Shown here piece by piece: positions 1 to 9,140 of a DNA stretch of 64,000 nucleotides. This stretch comes from Pseudaminobacter soli (ex Li et al. 2025). GTDB lineage: Bacteria > Pseudomonadota > Alphaproteobacteria > Rhizobiales > Rhizobiaceae. A model generated the notes under the pieces. That model did no database searches. It saw only the letters and a list, made by a program, of their open reading frames with translations, and was not told the origin of the DNA. A program made the translations under genes and the position numbers. The number at the start of each line of letters is the position of its first letter. The first letter of the stretch is position 1. Where the stretch lies: the NCBI RefSeq assembly GCF_003012705.1, contig NZ_PXYL01000005.1, positions 1 through 64,000 on the forward strand, in the 5' to 3' direction.

Positions 1-2
1 GC

Positions 3-398
3 CTCGCCGAAAGCGGCGCCTCGCAGTTTGCGCCGCTCTATGCCGACGAGATGGGCCTGTTCGACAAGATCAACACCATCGTGCAGCGCATCTACCGCGG
101 CTCGGAGGCGATCGCCGACAAGTCGGTGCGCGACCAGCTGCACGCCTGGGAGGCGCAGGGCTACGGCCACCTGCCGGTGTGCATGGCCAAGACCCAGTAC
201 TCGTTCTCGACCGACCCCAATCTGCGCGGTGCGCCTGTCGGCCACACGGTGCCGGTGCGCGAGGTCCGGCTGTCGGCGGGTGCGGGCTTCGTCGTCGCCA
301 TCTGCGGCGAGATCATGACCATGCCCGGCCTGCCCAAGGTGCCGTCGTCGGAGAAGATCTTCCTCAACGAGCACGGCCAGATCGAAGGCCTTTTCTAA
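3..398 (+). CDS. fhs: Formate--tetrahydrofolate ligase, C-terminal part (truncated by window start)
   Basis: The reading frame is open from the first bases of the window and encodes the last 131 residues of a protein that begins upstream. The tail reads like formate-tetrahydrofolate ligase: it holds [10 protein letters not shown], then a [12 protein letters not shown] segment and the near-terminal [13 protein letters not shown]. The family is about 560 residues, so roughly three quarters is missing. The enzyme makes 10-formyl-THF from formate, ATP and THF in the cytosol. Its position beside an N-methylglutamate dehydrogenase operon fits C1 assimilation or oxidation from methylamine, because that dehydrogenase can pass its methyl carbon to THF. 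The link is inferred from context. A perfect hairpin with a T-run follows the stop codon. Confidence 0.93.
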   Translation, partial: LAESGASQFAPLYADEMGLFDKINTIVQRIYRGSEAIADKSVRDQLHAWEAQGYGHLPVCMAKTQYSFSTDPNLRGAPVGHTVPVREVRLSAGAGFVVAICGEIMTMPGLPKVPSSEKIFLNEHGQIEGLF

Positions 399-443
399 GC
401 CGAGCGTCGCGGGCCACGGCCCGCAGCCACTCGACACCATTGG

Positions 444-476
444 CGCCGCGCGGAGATGTTCGCGCGGCGTTTTGTT
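444..476 (+). terminator. Rho-independent terminator after fhs
   Basis: Perfect 9-bp arms CGCCGCGCG (444-452) and CGCGCGGCG (461-469) enclose an 8-nt loop and are followed by TTTTGTT. It lies 46 bases after the fhs stop, between convergent genes. A second perfect hairpin, GCGGGCC/GGCCCGC at 409-424, lies closer to the stop but has no T-run. Confidence 0.8.
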
Positions 477-495
477 ATGAGATCAGGCCCGCCAA

Positions 496-1056
496 TCAGT
501 TTGCCGGCGCGTTCTTGATCAGTTCGTTGGCAATGTAATGCGCCGCGCGCTGCCAGGCTTCATCGTTGTCGCCCCGGAAGGTGAACAGCCGATTGAAGAC
601 CATTTGGCGGCTCGCAACGTCATAGACCTCGAGCCGCGCCCAGAGGACGAGCGTGCTCATCTTCTCGACCGCACCGATGACAAGAAACCGTGCGCCGGCA
701 GCTTTGGCGCTTTCGAGCAGTTGATCGAGCTTCACGGACTGCGCGGTGCAGCCCGGCTGCGGGCAGTTCATATTCACCAGAGCGAACTTGCCGCTCTTCG
801 AGAGTTCGTCGCGCATGATGCCGTCGAAACGGGCCAGGCGTGCATTGTGCTCGGCGGTCTGGTCGCGCTGCTCGCCCGATGTATCGAGCAGGAAGAAGCC
901 TGAAAGCGCCAGTGACGGCGGGCTTTCCGCCATCGCGGCCGGCAGGGCGATCGAACAGAGAAACAATCCGCCAATTGCAGAGAGGCCGGCCTGGCGGGCG
1001 ATCGCACGGCATGCGCCGTTGCGCTTATTGCGGGAAAGCACCCGACTTGAAAACAC
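496..1056 (-). CDS. DUF2380-type exported protein
   Basis: The gene encodes 186 residues. The frame stays open upstream to 1374, but that part is the antisense frame of mgdD. I chose the GTG at 1056 because GGGAGG sits 5-6 nt before it and the product then begins with a basic stretch, a hydrophobic core (LSAIGGLFLCSIALP) and an AMA-E cleavage site, which is a good signal peptide. The mature part has one Cys pair (CPQPGC) and a C-terminal block (LVIGAVEKMSTLVLWARLEVYDV) like DUF2380 proteins of alphaproteobacteria. Its role is unknown. It follows the methylamine operon but is separated from it by a hairpin at 1109-1136, so co-transcription is doubtful. ATG 1101 is an alternative start without a Shine-Dalgarno. 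Confidence 0.75.
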   Translation of the reverse strand: MFSSRVLSRNKRNGACRAIARQAGLSAIGGLFLCSIALPAAMAESPPSLALSGFFLLDTSGEQRDQTAEHNARLARFDGIMRDELSKSGKFALVNMNCPQPGCTAQSVKLDQLLESAKAAGARFLVIGAVEKMSTLVLWARLEVYDVASRQMVFNRLFTFRGDNDEAWQRAAHYIANELIKNAPAN

Positions 1057-1097
1057 TTGCACCTCCCGCTCCGACAGGGATCGGCTCGTTGGGCAAA

Positions 1098-1136
1098 CCA
1101 TAGAAATTGCCGGCATCGGCGGCAACCGATGCCGGC
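1098..1136 (-). terminator. Terminator-like hairpin at the end of the mgs-gmaS-mgd operon
   Basis: Perfect 11-bp arms GCCGGCATCGG (1109-1119) and CCGATGCCGGC (1126-1136) have a 6-nt loop. On the minus strand the stem is followed by AATTTCTATGG, a short T-rich tail. It lies 26 bases past the mgdD stop and so marks the likely end of the operon, perhaps with some read-through into the DUF2380 gene. Confidence 0.6.
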
Positions 1137-1162
1137 TCGTCATTTGGGAGGATGGATCGGCA

Positions 1163-1804
1163 CTATACCGATGCGGCGGACCGGGTTTCGATCTCGATGC
1201 CGTATTCGGCCGCGGCATCGACAATCGTGTGCCAGATGCTGTCGGCAAAGCTGGAGAAGACCAGAACGTTGAACACCGGCGATCCGTCTTCGGAGTTCTC
1301 AGAACGCCAAAGATTGACCGCGGTATGATCGATCGACGTTGTAGCCGCCGTGCCGACGGGGAAAACGCTGTCATGCAGGTCGACCGAAGTCAGCTTCGCC
1401 AGCATGGCGCGAGCCTGGAGGCCGCTCATGCGGATCAGGCAGCGGCCGTCCGACTGGTCGGATAGCGAGGCGATGCCCTCGAAGCTTTCGCGCAGCGCAT
1501 CCACCGGCCGGAACGTGCCGGGCTTGCGCGCCGACAATGCCATGAGCTGATCCGGACCGGACCAGATCAGCGTGGCCCCTTTTGCGGACACTGCCTGCCG
1601 CGGCGCCGGTGCGTCGACGCCATAGTGCTTTTTCACCGCCTTCGCAGTCGCCTCCCGCTGGCCGCGCCGGGCAAATATCTGCACCAGATCGAAATCGCGG
1701 ATCTCGGCGAGTTTCACGCCAGCGAATGGGACAATCGCCCCTGCCCTGCCGGGCATGACCGCCTGCTGCAGCGGTGAACGGACGTTCCAGACAAAATCAA
1801 CCAC
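1163..1804 (-). CDS. mgdD: N-methylglutamate dehydrogenase delta subunit (SoxG-like)
   Basis: The 213-residue product resembles the gamma subunit of heterotetrameric sarcosine oxidase (SoxG), a small GcvT-like fold that packs on the alpha subunit. The start is GTG 1804, overlapping the mgdC stop by 8 nt. GAAGGAGG lies 8 nt upstream and supports this start strongly; the longer frame up to 2005 is antisense-quality sequence inside mgdC. The central block (ATLIWSGPDQLMALS) and the segment CLIRMSGLQARAMLAKL match the family. It is the last gene of an eight-gene operon with gmaS and mgsABC, so I read it as part of NMG dehydrogenase, not a true sarcosine oxidase. Sequence alone cannot settle the substrate. 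Confidence 0.82.
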   Translation of the reverse strand: MVDFVWNVRSPLQQAVMPGRAGAIVPFAGVKLAEIRDFDLVQIFARRGQREATAKAVKKHYGVDAPAPRQAVSAKGATLIWSGPDQLMALSARKPGTFRPVDALRESFEGIASLSDQSDGRCLIRMSGLQARAMLAKLTSVDLHDSVFPVGTAATTSIDHTAVNLWRSENSEDGSPVFNVLVFSSFADSIWHTIVDAAAEYGIEIETRSAASV

Positions 1805-4778
1805 GCTGACGTCCTCCTTCGGGATCGTAGAAGCACGGATTGCAGATTTCGACTTCATAGTCTTCGTCGCGCAGCGGGTCGTGCGCACGCACGATTTCGC
1901 CGATCCGCTCGCGCCCGCGCTCGACCAGGCCAAGCCCGATCCACTGGCCAACGATTGGCGAGTAGCAGACGGAGGTGACATAGCCCTGGTCCGTCTCCGG
2001 CCCAACCATGGTCCCCCTCGGGATGATATGCGCCCCTGAACGCAGCCGCCTTGTCTTGTCGAGCGGCTTGATACCGACCACCACCTGACGGTCCTGTGCG
2101 ACCAGCGCCTCTCGCCCAGCCATAACGCGGCCGACGAAGTCCTTCTTCTTGGACATCATCTTGCCGAGGCCGAGATCGGCGGCCGTGGTGGTGCCGTTTA
2201 GTTCCGGTCCGGCGACATGGCCCTTCTCGATGCGCATGACGCCGAGAGCCTCGGTGCCGTAGGGCGTGACGCCGAAGGGCTTGCCGGCAATCATCAGGTT
2301 GCGCGCCAGCGCATCGCCATAGCGGGCAGGCACGGAGATCTCGAAAGCCATCTCACCCGAGAAAGAAATCCGGAACAGCCGTGCGACCATGCCGCCGCGA
2401 AGCTGGACCTCGCGCACGCCCATGAAGGGGAAGCCCTCGTTGGACAGGTCTTCCGCCGGGTCGACTATTTCCCGCAGCAGATCGCGCGTTTTCGGCCCGG
2501 CGATCGAGAACGTCGCCCACTGGTCGGTGCAGGAGGTGATCTGCACGTCGAGCTCCGGCCACAGCACCTGCCGGCAGAATTCGAGATGCTGCATCACCGG
2601 CCCGGCCTTGGCCGTTGTGGTGGTGAGGTAGTAGTGGTCCTCGGCCAGCCGCGAGGTGGTGCCGTCGTCCATGACGATGCCGTCCTCGCGCAGCATCAGG
2701 CCATAACGGGCCTTGCCTACCCCAAGCGACGAGAAGGCATTGAGGTAGACGCGGTCGAGGAAAACGCCGGCATCCTTGCCCATCACGTCGATCTTGCCGA
2801 GCGTGGAGACGTCGCAGAAACCGACGCCGTTGCGCACCGCCAGCACCTCGCGGCTGACCGACTCCAGCCAGTCATTCTCGCCCGGCTGCGGATACCACTG
2901 CGCGCGCTTCCAGAGTCCCGTGTCGACGAACACTGCGCCGCGCTCGGCCGCCCAATGGTGGGAGGGCGTCAGGCGTGTTGCATGGAAATTCTCGTCGCGA
3001 TGGTGTCCGGCGAATGCGCCAATCGCCACCGGAACCTGCGGCGGGCGATAGATCGTCGTTCCCGTCTGCGGGATGGAACGACCGGTGAGCTGCGCCATGA
3101 TGGCAAGGCCGGTAACGTTCGAGGTCTTGCCCTGATCGGTCGCCATGCCGAGCGTGGTGTAGCGCTTCAGGTGCTCGACCGACTCGAAGCCCTCGCGCTG
3201 CGCAAGCGCCACGTCCGAGGCAGTGACGTCGTGCTGGAAATCGACAAAGGCCTTCTGCTTGCCTTCTACATGCCAGAGCGGGGCAATGGCGACGCTTTCG
3301 TCCGTCGCTGCCGGCGCTGTGTGCTTTGCACCGGCATGGCCGCAGTCCGCTGCAGCACTAGCGCCCGCCTCATGGCCGCTACGCAGGCAGGCGCCCAGCG
3401 ACAGCTCGCCATTGGCCGCACCCGCGACGGTCATGCCCGGCGGGCAGCCATCCGGCACGAAGGCGGCGATCTCGGCCTGCCATTTCGGACGGCCGCGGTG
3501 ATGCGAGGCAAGTCCTACGGAAGGATTCCAGCCGCCCGACATGGCAAGCGTGTCGGCAGAGACTGTCGTGCGGCGCCCATTGGCCAGCCCAATGTCGACA
3601 TGGCTGATGCCCGCCTTGCCACCGCGCACGCCGGTGACATTGCCGCTATAGAGCGCAAAACCGTCATCTTCCGCCAGCGCCTTGCAACGCGCCGGCACAT
3701 CCTTGCGCGCATCGATGACGGCGGCGATTTCCACGCCGGCCTGCAAGGCGCTCTCGACCGTCCTCCAGCCATCGTCATTGTTGGTGAAGAGCGTCAGCCG
3801 CTTGCCGGGCACCGCCGCGAAACGCTCGATATAGGTGCGGACGGCCGAGGCCATCATCACGCCGGGCGTGTCGTTACCGGGGAAGACGATCGGCCGCTCA
3901 GTCGCGCCGGCTGCGAGGATGCAGCGCTTGGCCACGATGCGCCACAGGCGCTGGCGCACCTGGTGCTTGGGCGGCACCGGCACATGGTCGTTGACGCGTT
4001 CCAGCGCGCCATAGGTGCCGCCGTCATAGACGCCGAAGACGGCGGTGCGCGTCATGACGCGAACGTTGCGCATCGATCGAAGTTCGCCGAGCGCGGCATC
4101 CGCCCATTCGGCGGCGGGGATGGTGTCGATCTCGCCGCCGTCGCTGTTCAGCCGGCCGCCAACGAGCGAATCCTCTTCGGCAAGGATCACCCGCGCGCCG
4201 GCGCGACCAGCCGCAAGCGCGGCCGCCAGGCCGGCCGGGCCGCTGCCCACGATCAGCACGTCGCAATGCGCCCAGGCCTTGTCGTAGTGGTCGGGATCGG
4301 CAACGCCACTGGGGCGGCCGAGGCCGGCGGCGCGGCGGATGGCAGGTTCGTAAATCTTCTCCCAGAACTTCGCCGGCCACATGAAGGTCTTGTAGTAGAA
4401 GCCGGCGACGAAGATCGGCGACAGAAGCGAGTTGACCGCCATGACGTCGAAGCCGAGCGAGGGCCAGCGGTTCTGGCTCAGCGCGTCGAGCCCGTCATAG
4501 AGCTCGATGGTGGTGGCGCGCGTGTTCGGCTCGCGCCGCGCGCCGGAGCGTAGTTCGACCAGCGCGTTCGGCTCTTCCGAGCCTGCGGTGAGAATGCCGC
4601 GCGGACGATGATACTTGAAGGAGCGGCCGACCAGCTTCACGCCGTTCGCCACCAGAGCGGAGGCCAGCGTATCGCCGGCATAGCCGGTCATGGTCTTGCC
4701 GTCGAAGGAAAACCTCAGCGGAGTCGTACGGTCGATCAGGCCGCCTGCGGCCAGCCGGTTTGCCTGCTGCGACGCCAT
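1797..4778 (-). CDS. mgdC: N-methylglutamate dehydrogenase alpha subunit (SoxA-like flavoprotein)
   Basis: The 993-residue length is normal for SoxA-type alpha subunits. Domain order: an N-terminal 2Fe-2S-ferredoxin-like fold (about 20-105, with SFDGKTMTGYAGDTLASAL), an FAD/NAD-binding pyridine-nucleotide-disulfide oxidoreductase domain with VGSGPAG at 177-183, and a C-terminal GcvT-like aminomethyltransferase domain (from about residue 600) that in this family binds folate. In the NMG pathway the complex oxidises N-methylglutamate to glutamate and passes the methyl carbon to THF or releases formaldehyde. It overlaps mgdB by one base and mgdD by 8. The alternative label is sarcosine oxidase alpha (soxA); gmaS and mgsABC in the same operon favour NMG dehydrogenase. 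Confidence 0.88.
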   Translation of the reverse strand: MASQQANRLAAGGLIDRTTPLRFSFDGKTMTGYAGDTLASALVANGVKLVGRSFKYHRPRGILTAGSEEPNALVELRSGARREPNTRATTIELYDGLDALSQNRWPSLGFDVMAVNSLLSPIFVAGFYYKTFMWPAKFWEKIYEPAIRRAAGLGRPSGVADPDHYDKAWAHCDVLIVGSGPAGLAAALAAGRAGARVILAEEDSLVGGRLNSDGGEIDTIPAAEWADAALGELRSMRNVRVMTRTAVFGVYDGGTYGALERVNDHVPVPPKHQVRQRLWRIVAKRCILAAGATERPIVFPGNDTPGVMMASAVRTYIERFAAVPGKRLTLFTNNDDGWRTVESALQAGVEIAAVIDARKDVPARCKALAEDDGFALYSGNVTGVRGGKAGISHVDIGLANGRRTTVSADTLAMSGGWNPSVGLASHHRGRPKWQAEIAAFVPDGCPPGMTVAGAANGELSLGACLRSGHEAGASAAADCGHAGAKHTAPAATDESVAIAPLWHVEGKQKAFVDFQHDVTASDVALAQREGFESVEHLKRYTTLGMATDQGKTSNVTGLAIMAQLTGRSIPQTGTTIYRPPQVPVAIGAFAGHHRDENFHATRLTPSHHWAAERGAVFVDTGLWKRAQWYPQPGENDWLESVSREVLAVRNGVGFCDVSTLGKIDVMGKDAGVFLDRVYLNAFSSLGVGKARYGLMLREDGIVMDDGTTSRLAEDHYYLTTTTAKAGPVMQHLEFCRQVLWPELDVQITSCTDQWATFSIAGPKTRDLLREIVDPAEDLSNEGFPFMGVREVQLRGGMVARLFRISFSGEMAFEISVPARYGDALARNLMIAGKPFGVTPYGTEALGVMRIEKGHVAGPELNGTTTAADLGLGKMMSKKKDFVGRVMAGREALVAQDRQVVVGIKPLDKTRRLRSGAHIIPRGTMVGPETDQGYVTSVCYSPIVGQWIGLGLVERGRERIGEIVRAHDPLRDEDYEVEICNPCFYDPEGGRQRG

Positions 4779-5104
4779 TATTCCGTACCTGCCTTGGCCA
4801 TTGCGACATCAACCACCGCCGCGCCGGTTCCGGGCGCGGCTGCAACGGAGAGGATTTCGTGGGTGAGCGTGTTGCGCTTGACGACCAGCCATGAGCGGCA
4901 GCCACCGCCGTGGTACCAGTATTCGCTCATCTCGCCGGCGACGTTGTCGCGCAGATAGACATATTCATAGAAGGCGTCCTGTTCGCCTTCGGCTCCCTTG
5001 CCGTCTTCGATGACGGCGACGAACGGACGCTTCGGCTTGGCGTCGCCCAGATAGGTGAATTCGCCATTCTCGCGTTCGCCGCAGAAGGGGCATGCAATAC
5101 GCAT
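4778..5104 (-). CDS. mgdB: N-methylglutamate dehydrogenase zinc-binding subunit (SoxD-like)
   Basis: This 108-residue subunit has the zinc site of SoxD proteins: CPFC (Cys5, Cys8) near the N terminus and HGGGC (His65, Cys69) in the middle. The aromatic run FYEYVYLRDN is also typical. SoxD is the small structural subunit that holds the alpha and beta subunits together. The stop codon shares a base with the mgdC start, indicating translational coupling. It sits between the SoxB-like and SoxA-like genes, the usual order for this enzyme family. Confidence 0.9.
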   Translation of the reverse strand: MRIACPFCGERENGEFTYLGDAKPKRPFVAVIEDGKGAEGEQDAFYEYVYLRDNVAGEMSEYWYHGGGCRSWLVVKRNTLTHEILSVAAAPGTGAAVVDVAMAKAGTE

Positions 5105-5121
5105 TTTCGCCTGCCTCGCTT

Positions 5122-6375
5122 TCAGTGCAGATTGGGTTGGGCGCCCTGGCCCTTTTCGTCGATCATCGCGCCGCGCTCGAAGCGGTCCAGCCGGAAGCGC
5201 CGGGCCTCTTCATGCGGCGTGTCGGTCGCCATCAGATGGGCGAAGACCAGGCCGGAGGCAGGCGTCGCCTTGAAGCCGCCGTAGCACCAGCCGGCGTTGA
5301 CATAGAGACCGTCCACCGGCGACTTGTCGATGATCGGCGTGCCGTCCATCGACATATCCATGATGCCACCCCAGTTTCGCAGCATGCGCACGCGCCCGAT
5401 CATCGGCATCAGCGCCATGCCGCCCTCGCAGACATCCTCGATTACTGGCATGTTGCCGCGCTGGGCATAGGAGTTGTAACCGTCTATGTCGCCGCCGAAG
5501 ACGAGGCCGCCCTTGTCGGACTGGCTGACGTAGAAGTGGCCGGCGCCGAAGGTGATGACGCCCGGGATCAGCGGCTTGATCGCCTCCGACACGAAGGCCT
5601 GCAGCACATGACTCTCGATCGGCAGTCTGAGGCCGGCCATCGCCGCGACGCGGGACGAGTTGCCCGCAACTGCCATGCCGACCTTGCCGGCGCCAATCCG
5701 ACCGCGCGAGGTTTCCACGCCGGCGACCCGGCCGTTGTGATCGCGCACGAAGCCGGTGACTTCGCAGTTCTGGATAATGTCGACGCCGAGCCTGTCGGCG
5801 GCGCGGGCATAACCCCACACCACCGCGTCGTGGCGCGCCGTGCCGCCGCGCCGCTGCACCAGGCCGCCCATGATCGGGAAACGGGCGTTGTCGTGATTGA
5901 GGAAGGGCAGCATCTTGCGGACTGCCGCCTTGTCGAGCAGTTCGGCATCGATGCCGTTGATGCGCATGGTGTTGCCACGCCGGGCAAAGGCATCGCGCTG
6001 CGCATCGGAATGGTAGAGATTGATGATGCCGCGCTGGCTCACCATGGTGTTGTAGTTGAGATCCTGCTCCATCCGCTCCCAGAGCTTCATGGAAAGCTCA
6101 TAGAAGCCTGTGTTTCCGGGCAGGCCGTAGTTGGACCGGATGATCGTGGTGTTGCGGCCGGCATTGCCGGACCCGATCCACCCCTTTTCCAGCACCGCCA
6201 CATTGCGGATGCCGTAGCGCTCCGCCAGGTGGTAGGCGGTGGCGAGGCCGTGGCCGCCACCGCCGATGATCACGACGTCATAATGTGCCTTGGGTGCGGC
6301 ATCGCGCCAAGCGCGACCCCAACCCTTGTGTCCGGTAAGCGCCGCCTTCGCGAGCGAAAAAATTGAGTACTTCAT
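5122..6375 (-). CDS. mgdA: N-methylglutamate dehydrogenase beta subunit (SoxB-like flavoprotein)
   Basis: The 417-residue product is a DAO-family FAD oxidoreductase of the SoxB type. The Rossmann motif IIGGGGHG covers residues 36-43, preceded by KAHYDVV. This subunit carries the covalent FMN and non-covalent FAD that oxidise the secondary amine in SoxB enzymes. The frame has GTG directly before ATG (6376-6378); I take ATG 6375, since homologues begin MKYS. A 48-bp gap separates it from gmaS. In a sarcosine-oxidase setting one would expect glyA, purU or folD nearby; here gmaS and mgsABC are present, which supports NMG as substrate. Confidence 0.88.
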   Translation of the reverse strand: MKYSIFSLAKAALTGHKGWGRAWRDAAPKAHYDVVIIGGGGHGLATAYHLAERYGIRNVAVLEKGWIGSGNAGRNTTIIRSNYGLPGNTGFYELSMKLWERMEQDLNYNTMVSQRGIINLYHSDAQRDAFARRGNTMRINGIDAELLDKAAVRKMLPFLNHDNARFPIMGGLVQRRGGTARHDAVVWGYARAADRLGVDIIQNCEVTGFVRDHNGRVAGVETSRGRIGAGKVGMAVAGNSSRVAAMAGLRLPIESHVLQAFVSEAIKPLIPGVITFGAGHFYVSQSDKGGLVFGGDIDGYNSYAQRGNMPVIEDVCEGGMALMPMIGRVRMLRNWGGIMDMSMDGTPIIDKSPVDGLYVNAGWCYGGFKATPASGLVFAHLMATDTPHEEARRFRLDRFERGAMIDEKGQGAQPNLH

Positions 6376-6423
6376 CACTGTGTTTTCCGCGAAAAGGCCT
6401 GCGATTTCCGTTTCCGAGGCAAG

Positions 6424-7767
6424 TTAGCAGTCGAGGGTGTTGTCGAGTTCCCACTGGGTGAGCTGGCTCGCGTAGGAGTTCCACTCCTGCGTCTTCAGCT
6501 TGATGAAGCCGCTCGTGAACTCCTCGCCCATCAGCCCCTTCAGCTCCGTGTCCTTGTCAAGTTCACGCAGGGCGTCGAGCAGGTTCAGGGGCAGCTTCGA
6601 GCCGTGCGTCACGGTGTGGCCGTCCTTGTACATGTCGATATCGCTGCGCGGGCCTGGATCTGCCTTGGCGCGGATGCCGCTGAGGCCGGCCGCGATGATG
6701 ACAGCCTGCATCAGATAGGGGTTGGCCGCGCCGTCAGGCAGGCGGAGCTCGAAGCGGCCGGGGCCGGGCACGCGCACCATGTGCGTGCGGTTGTTGCCGG
6801 TCCAGGTCACCGTGTTGGGCGCCCAGGTCGCCCCCGACGTCGTACGCGGGGCGTTGATGCGCTTGTAGGAGTTCACGGTTGGGTTGGTGATCGCGGTGAG
6901 CGCCGGGGCGTGCTTGATGATGCCGCCCAGGAAGTGCATGCCCTTCTCCGACAGGCCGTCCGAAGAATTGCGGTCGGCGAACATGTTCACCTGGCCGTCG
7001 AGGTCCCAGACCGAGATATGCGCATGGCAGCCATTACCGGTACGCGTCGGGAACGGCTTGGGCATGAAAGTGGCGCGCAGACCGTGCTTTTCGGCAACGG
7101 TCTTCATCATGAACTTGAAGAACGAGTACTTGTCAGCGGTCGCCAGCGTGTCGTCGTAGGCCCAGTTCATTTCGAACTGCCCGTTGGCGTCCTCGTGGTC
7201 GTTCTGATACGGCTCCCAGCCGAGGTCGAGCATGGCGTCGGCGACTTCGGCGATGATGTCGTAGCGGCGCATGACCGCCTGCTGGTCGTAGCAGGGCTTG
7301 GTCGCGGTGTCATATGAGTCGGCAATCATCTTGCCGTCGGGTGTGGTCAGGAAGAATTCCGGCTCGATACCGGTCTTGACACGAAGGCCTTCCTTAGCCG
7401 CCTCAGCGATAAGACGCTTCAGCGTGTTGCGCGGCGCCTGCTCGACGCTTTTTCCTTCCATGACGCAGTCGGAAGCCAGCCAAGCAACTTCCGGCTTCCA
7501 CGGCAGTTGGATCACCGAGCTCGGATCCGGCACCGCGAGCATGTCCGGATGGGCTGGGGTCAGGTTCATCCACGTCGCGAAGCCGGCAAAGCCGGCCCCG
7601 TCTTTCTGCATATCGGCAATGGCCCGCGCCGGAACGAGTTTGGCCCTCTGACTCCCAAACAGGTCGGTATAGGTAACCATGAAGTACTTGACGTCCCTTG
7701 CCCTCGCGAACTCTGCGAGGTCGGTCGTCGTCTTGTTCTCAATTTTTGTATCGAAAGCCGTTCCCAT
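6424..7767 (-). CDS. gmaS: Gamma-glutamylmethylamide synthetase (type III glutamine synthetase-like)
   Basis: The 447-residue protein has a full glutamine-synthetase fold: N-terminal beta-Grasp about 20-110, then the catalytic domain with TGIEPEFFL at 132-140, NGCHAHIS at 245-252 and GRFELRLPDGAANPYL near the C terminus. These carry the metal-binding Glu and His residues. It is the shorter GlnT/GmaS type, not the 469-residue GlnA. GmaS joins methylamine to glutamate using ATP, the first step of the NMG pathway. The assignment over glutamine synthetase rests on its position between mgsABC and mgdABCD. A GAGAGG Shine-Dalgarno precedes the ATG and mgsC ends 36 nt upstream. Confidence 0.82.
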   Translation of the reverse strand: MGTAFDTKIENKTTTDLAEFARARDVKYFMVTYTDLFGSQRAKLVPARAIADMQKDGAGFAGFATWMNLTPAHPDMLAVPDPSSVIQLPWKPEVAWLASDCVMEGKSVEQAPRNTLKRLIAEAAKEGLRVKTGIEPEFFLTTPDGKMIADSYDTATKPCYDQQAVMRRYDIIAEVADAMLDLGWEPYQNDHEDANGQFEMNWAYDDTLATADKYSFFKFMMKTVAEKHGLRATFMPKPFPTRTGNGCHAHISVWDLDGQVNMFADRNSSDGLSEKGMHFLGGIIKHAPALTAITNPTVNSYKRINAPRTTSGATWAPNTVTWTGNNRTHMVRVPGPGRFELRLPDGAANPYLMQAVIIAAGLSGIRAKADPGPRSDIDMYKDGHTVTHGSKLPLNLLDALRELDKDTELKGLMGEEFTSGFIKLKTQEWNSYASQLTQWELDNTLDC

Positions 7768-7803
7768 TTATTTGTTCCTCTCGGCTTGTTTTAATTATTC
7801 TTG

Positions 7804-9132
7804 TTAGAAGTTGTTTTTCCCCGGTATCCAGTTGGTGCCCGCCAACGGCACGCCTGACATGGCGGCGGCTTCGATCGTGAGTGCGCACAGATCCTCGGGT
7901 TCGAGGTGGTGCACATGGTTCTTGCCGCAGGCGCGCGCGATGGTCTGCGCTTCCAGCGTCATGACCTTCAGGTAGTTGGCCAGGCGACGCCCCGCCGCGA
8001 TCGGATCCACACGTTTCATCAGTTCGGGGTCCTGCGTCGTGATGCCTGCAGGGTCCTTTCCTTCATGCCAGTCGTCATAAGCGCCAGCGATGGTGCCCAG
8101 CTTTTCATACTCGGCCTCCCAGCGCGGATCGTTGTCGCCGAGCGCGACCAGCGCGGCTGTGCCGATGGACACGGCGTCCGCGCCAAGAGCCAGCGCCTTG
8201 GCGACGTCAGCGCCATTGCGGATGCCGCCGGACACGATCAGCTGCACCTTGCGGTGCATGCCGAGATCCTGCAGCGCCTGGACCGCGGGACGGATGCAGG
8301 CGAGCGTCGGCTGGCCTACATTCTCGATGAACACTTCCTGCGTAGCGGCAGTGCCGCCCTGCATGCCGTCGAGCACCACGACGTCGGCACCGGCCTTCAC
8401 CGCGAGCGCGGTGTCGTAATAGGGGCGCGCGCCGCCGACCTTCACATAGATCGGCTTTTCCCAGTCGGTGATCTCGCGGATTTCGAGGATCTTGATCTCG
8501 AGATCGTCCGGACCGGTCCAGTCGGGATGGCGGCAGGCCGAGCGCTGGTCGATGCCCTTGGGCAAGGTGCGCATTTCGGCGACGCGGTCGGAAATCTTCT
8601 GGCCGAGCAGCATGCCGCCGCCGCCGGGCTTGGCGCCCTGGCCGACCACGATCTCGATCGCGTCGGCGCGGCGCAGGTCACGCGGGTTCATGCCATAGCG
8701 CGACGGCAGATACTGGTAGACCAGCGTCTGGGAGTGACCGCGCTCTTCTTCCGTCATGCCGCCGTCGCCGGTGGTGGTGGAGGTGCCGGCGATCGTCGCA
8801 CCACGACCCAGCGCCTCCTTGGCCGGACCGGACAGGGAGCCGAAGCTCATGCCGGCGACGGTGATCGGGATCTTCAGCTCGATCGGCTTCTTGGCGAAGC
8901 GCGAGCCGAGCACGACCTTTGTCTCGCATTTCTCACGGTAGCCTTCGAGCGGGTAGCGCGAGATCGAGGCGCCAAGGAACAGCAGGTCGTCAAAGTGGGG
9001 CACCTTGCGCTTGGCGCCCGCGCCGCGGATGTCATAAATGCCGGTTGCGGCGGCGCGCCGGATTTCCGACATCGTATATTCGTCGAACGTTGCGGATCTG
9101 CGCGGCGTGGTCGGAGGATTGTGATAGGTCAT
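7804..9132 (-). CDS. mgsC: N-methylglutamate synthase subunit C (FMN-binding glutamate synthase domain)
   Basis: The 442-residue protein is the stand-alone FMN-binding domain of glutamate synthase large subunit (GltB2/GlxD type). Visible marks are TTTGDGGMTEEE, VVGQGAKPGGGGMLLG, KVGGARPYYDTALAVKAGAD and the phosphate-binding LIVSGGIRNGADVAKALALGAD. In NMG synthase it forms the active site with MgsA and MgsB, transferring the methylamino group from gamma-glutamylmethylamide to a glutamate backbone. The start ATG 9132 has GAGGT 7 nt upstream. It is 8 nt from mgsB. In Sinorhizobium-style naming the same gene is glxD. Confidence 0.86.
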   Translation of the reverse strand: MTYHNPPTTPRRSATFDEYTMSEIRRAAATGIYDIRGAGAKRKVPHFDDLLFLGASISRYPLEGYREKCETKVVLGSRFAKKPIELKIPITVAGMSFGSLSGPAKEALGRGATIAGTSTTTGDGGMTEEERGHSQTLVYQYLPSRYGMNPRDLRRADAIEIVVGQGAKPGGGGMLLGQKISDRVAEMRTLPKGIDQRSACRHPDWTGPDDLEIKILEIREITDWEKPIYVKVGGARPYYDTALAVKAGADVVVLDGMQGGTAATQEVFIENVGQPTLACIRPAVQALQDLGMHRKVQLIVSGGIRNGADVAKALALGADAVSIGTAALVALGDNDPRWEAEYEKLGTIAGAYDDWHEGKDPAGITTQDPELMKRVDPIAAGRRLANYLKVMTLEAQTIARACGKNHVHHLEPEDLCALTIEAAAMSGVPLAGTNWIPGKNNF

Positions 9133-9140
9133 GTCTTACC

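Noticed and set aside
2217-4553. Long plus-strand frame of 778 codons
   Set aside because: It is the antisense shadow of mgdC; high GC keeps the frame open and the residues are rich in Arg, His and Gly with no domain.
1797-6375. Calling the four sox-like genes a sarcosine oxidase
   Set aside because: Possible by sequence alone, but the operon with gmaS and mgsABC makes N-methylglutamate dehydrogenase more likely. The enzymatic substrate stays unproven.
6424-7767. Calling this gene glutamine synthetase III (glnT)
   Set aside because: Fold is the same, but position inside mgs-mgd supports GmaS. I keep the alternative in the entry.
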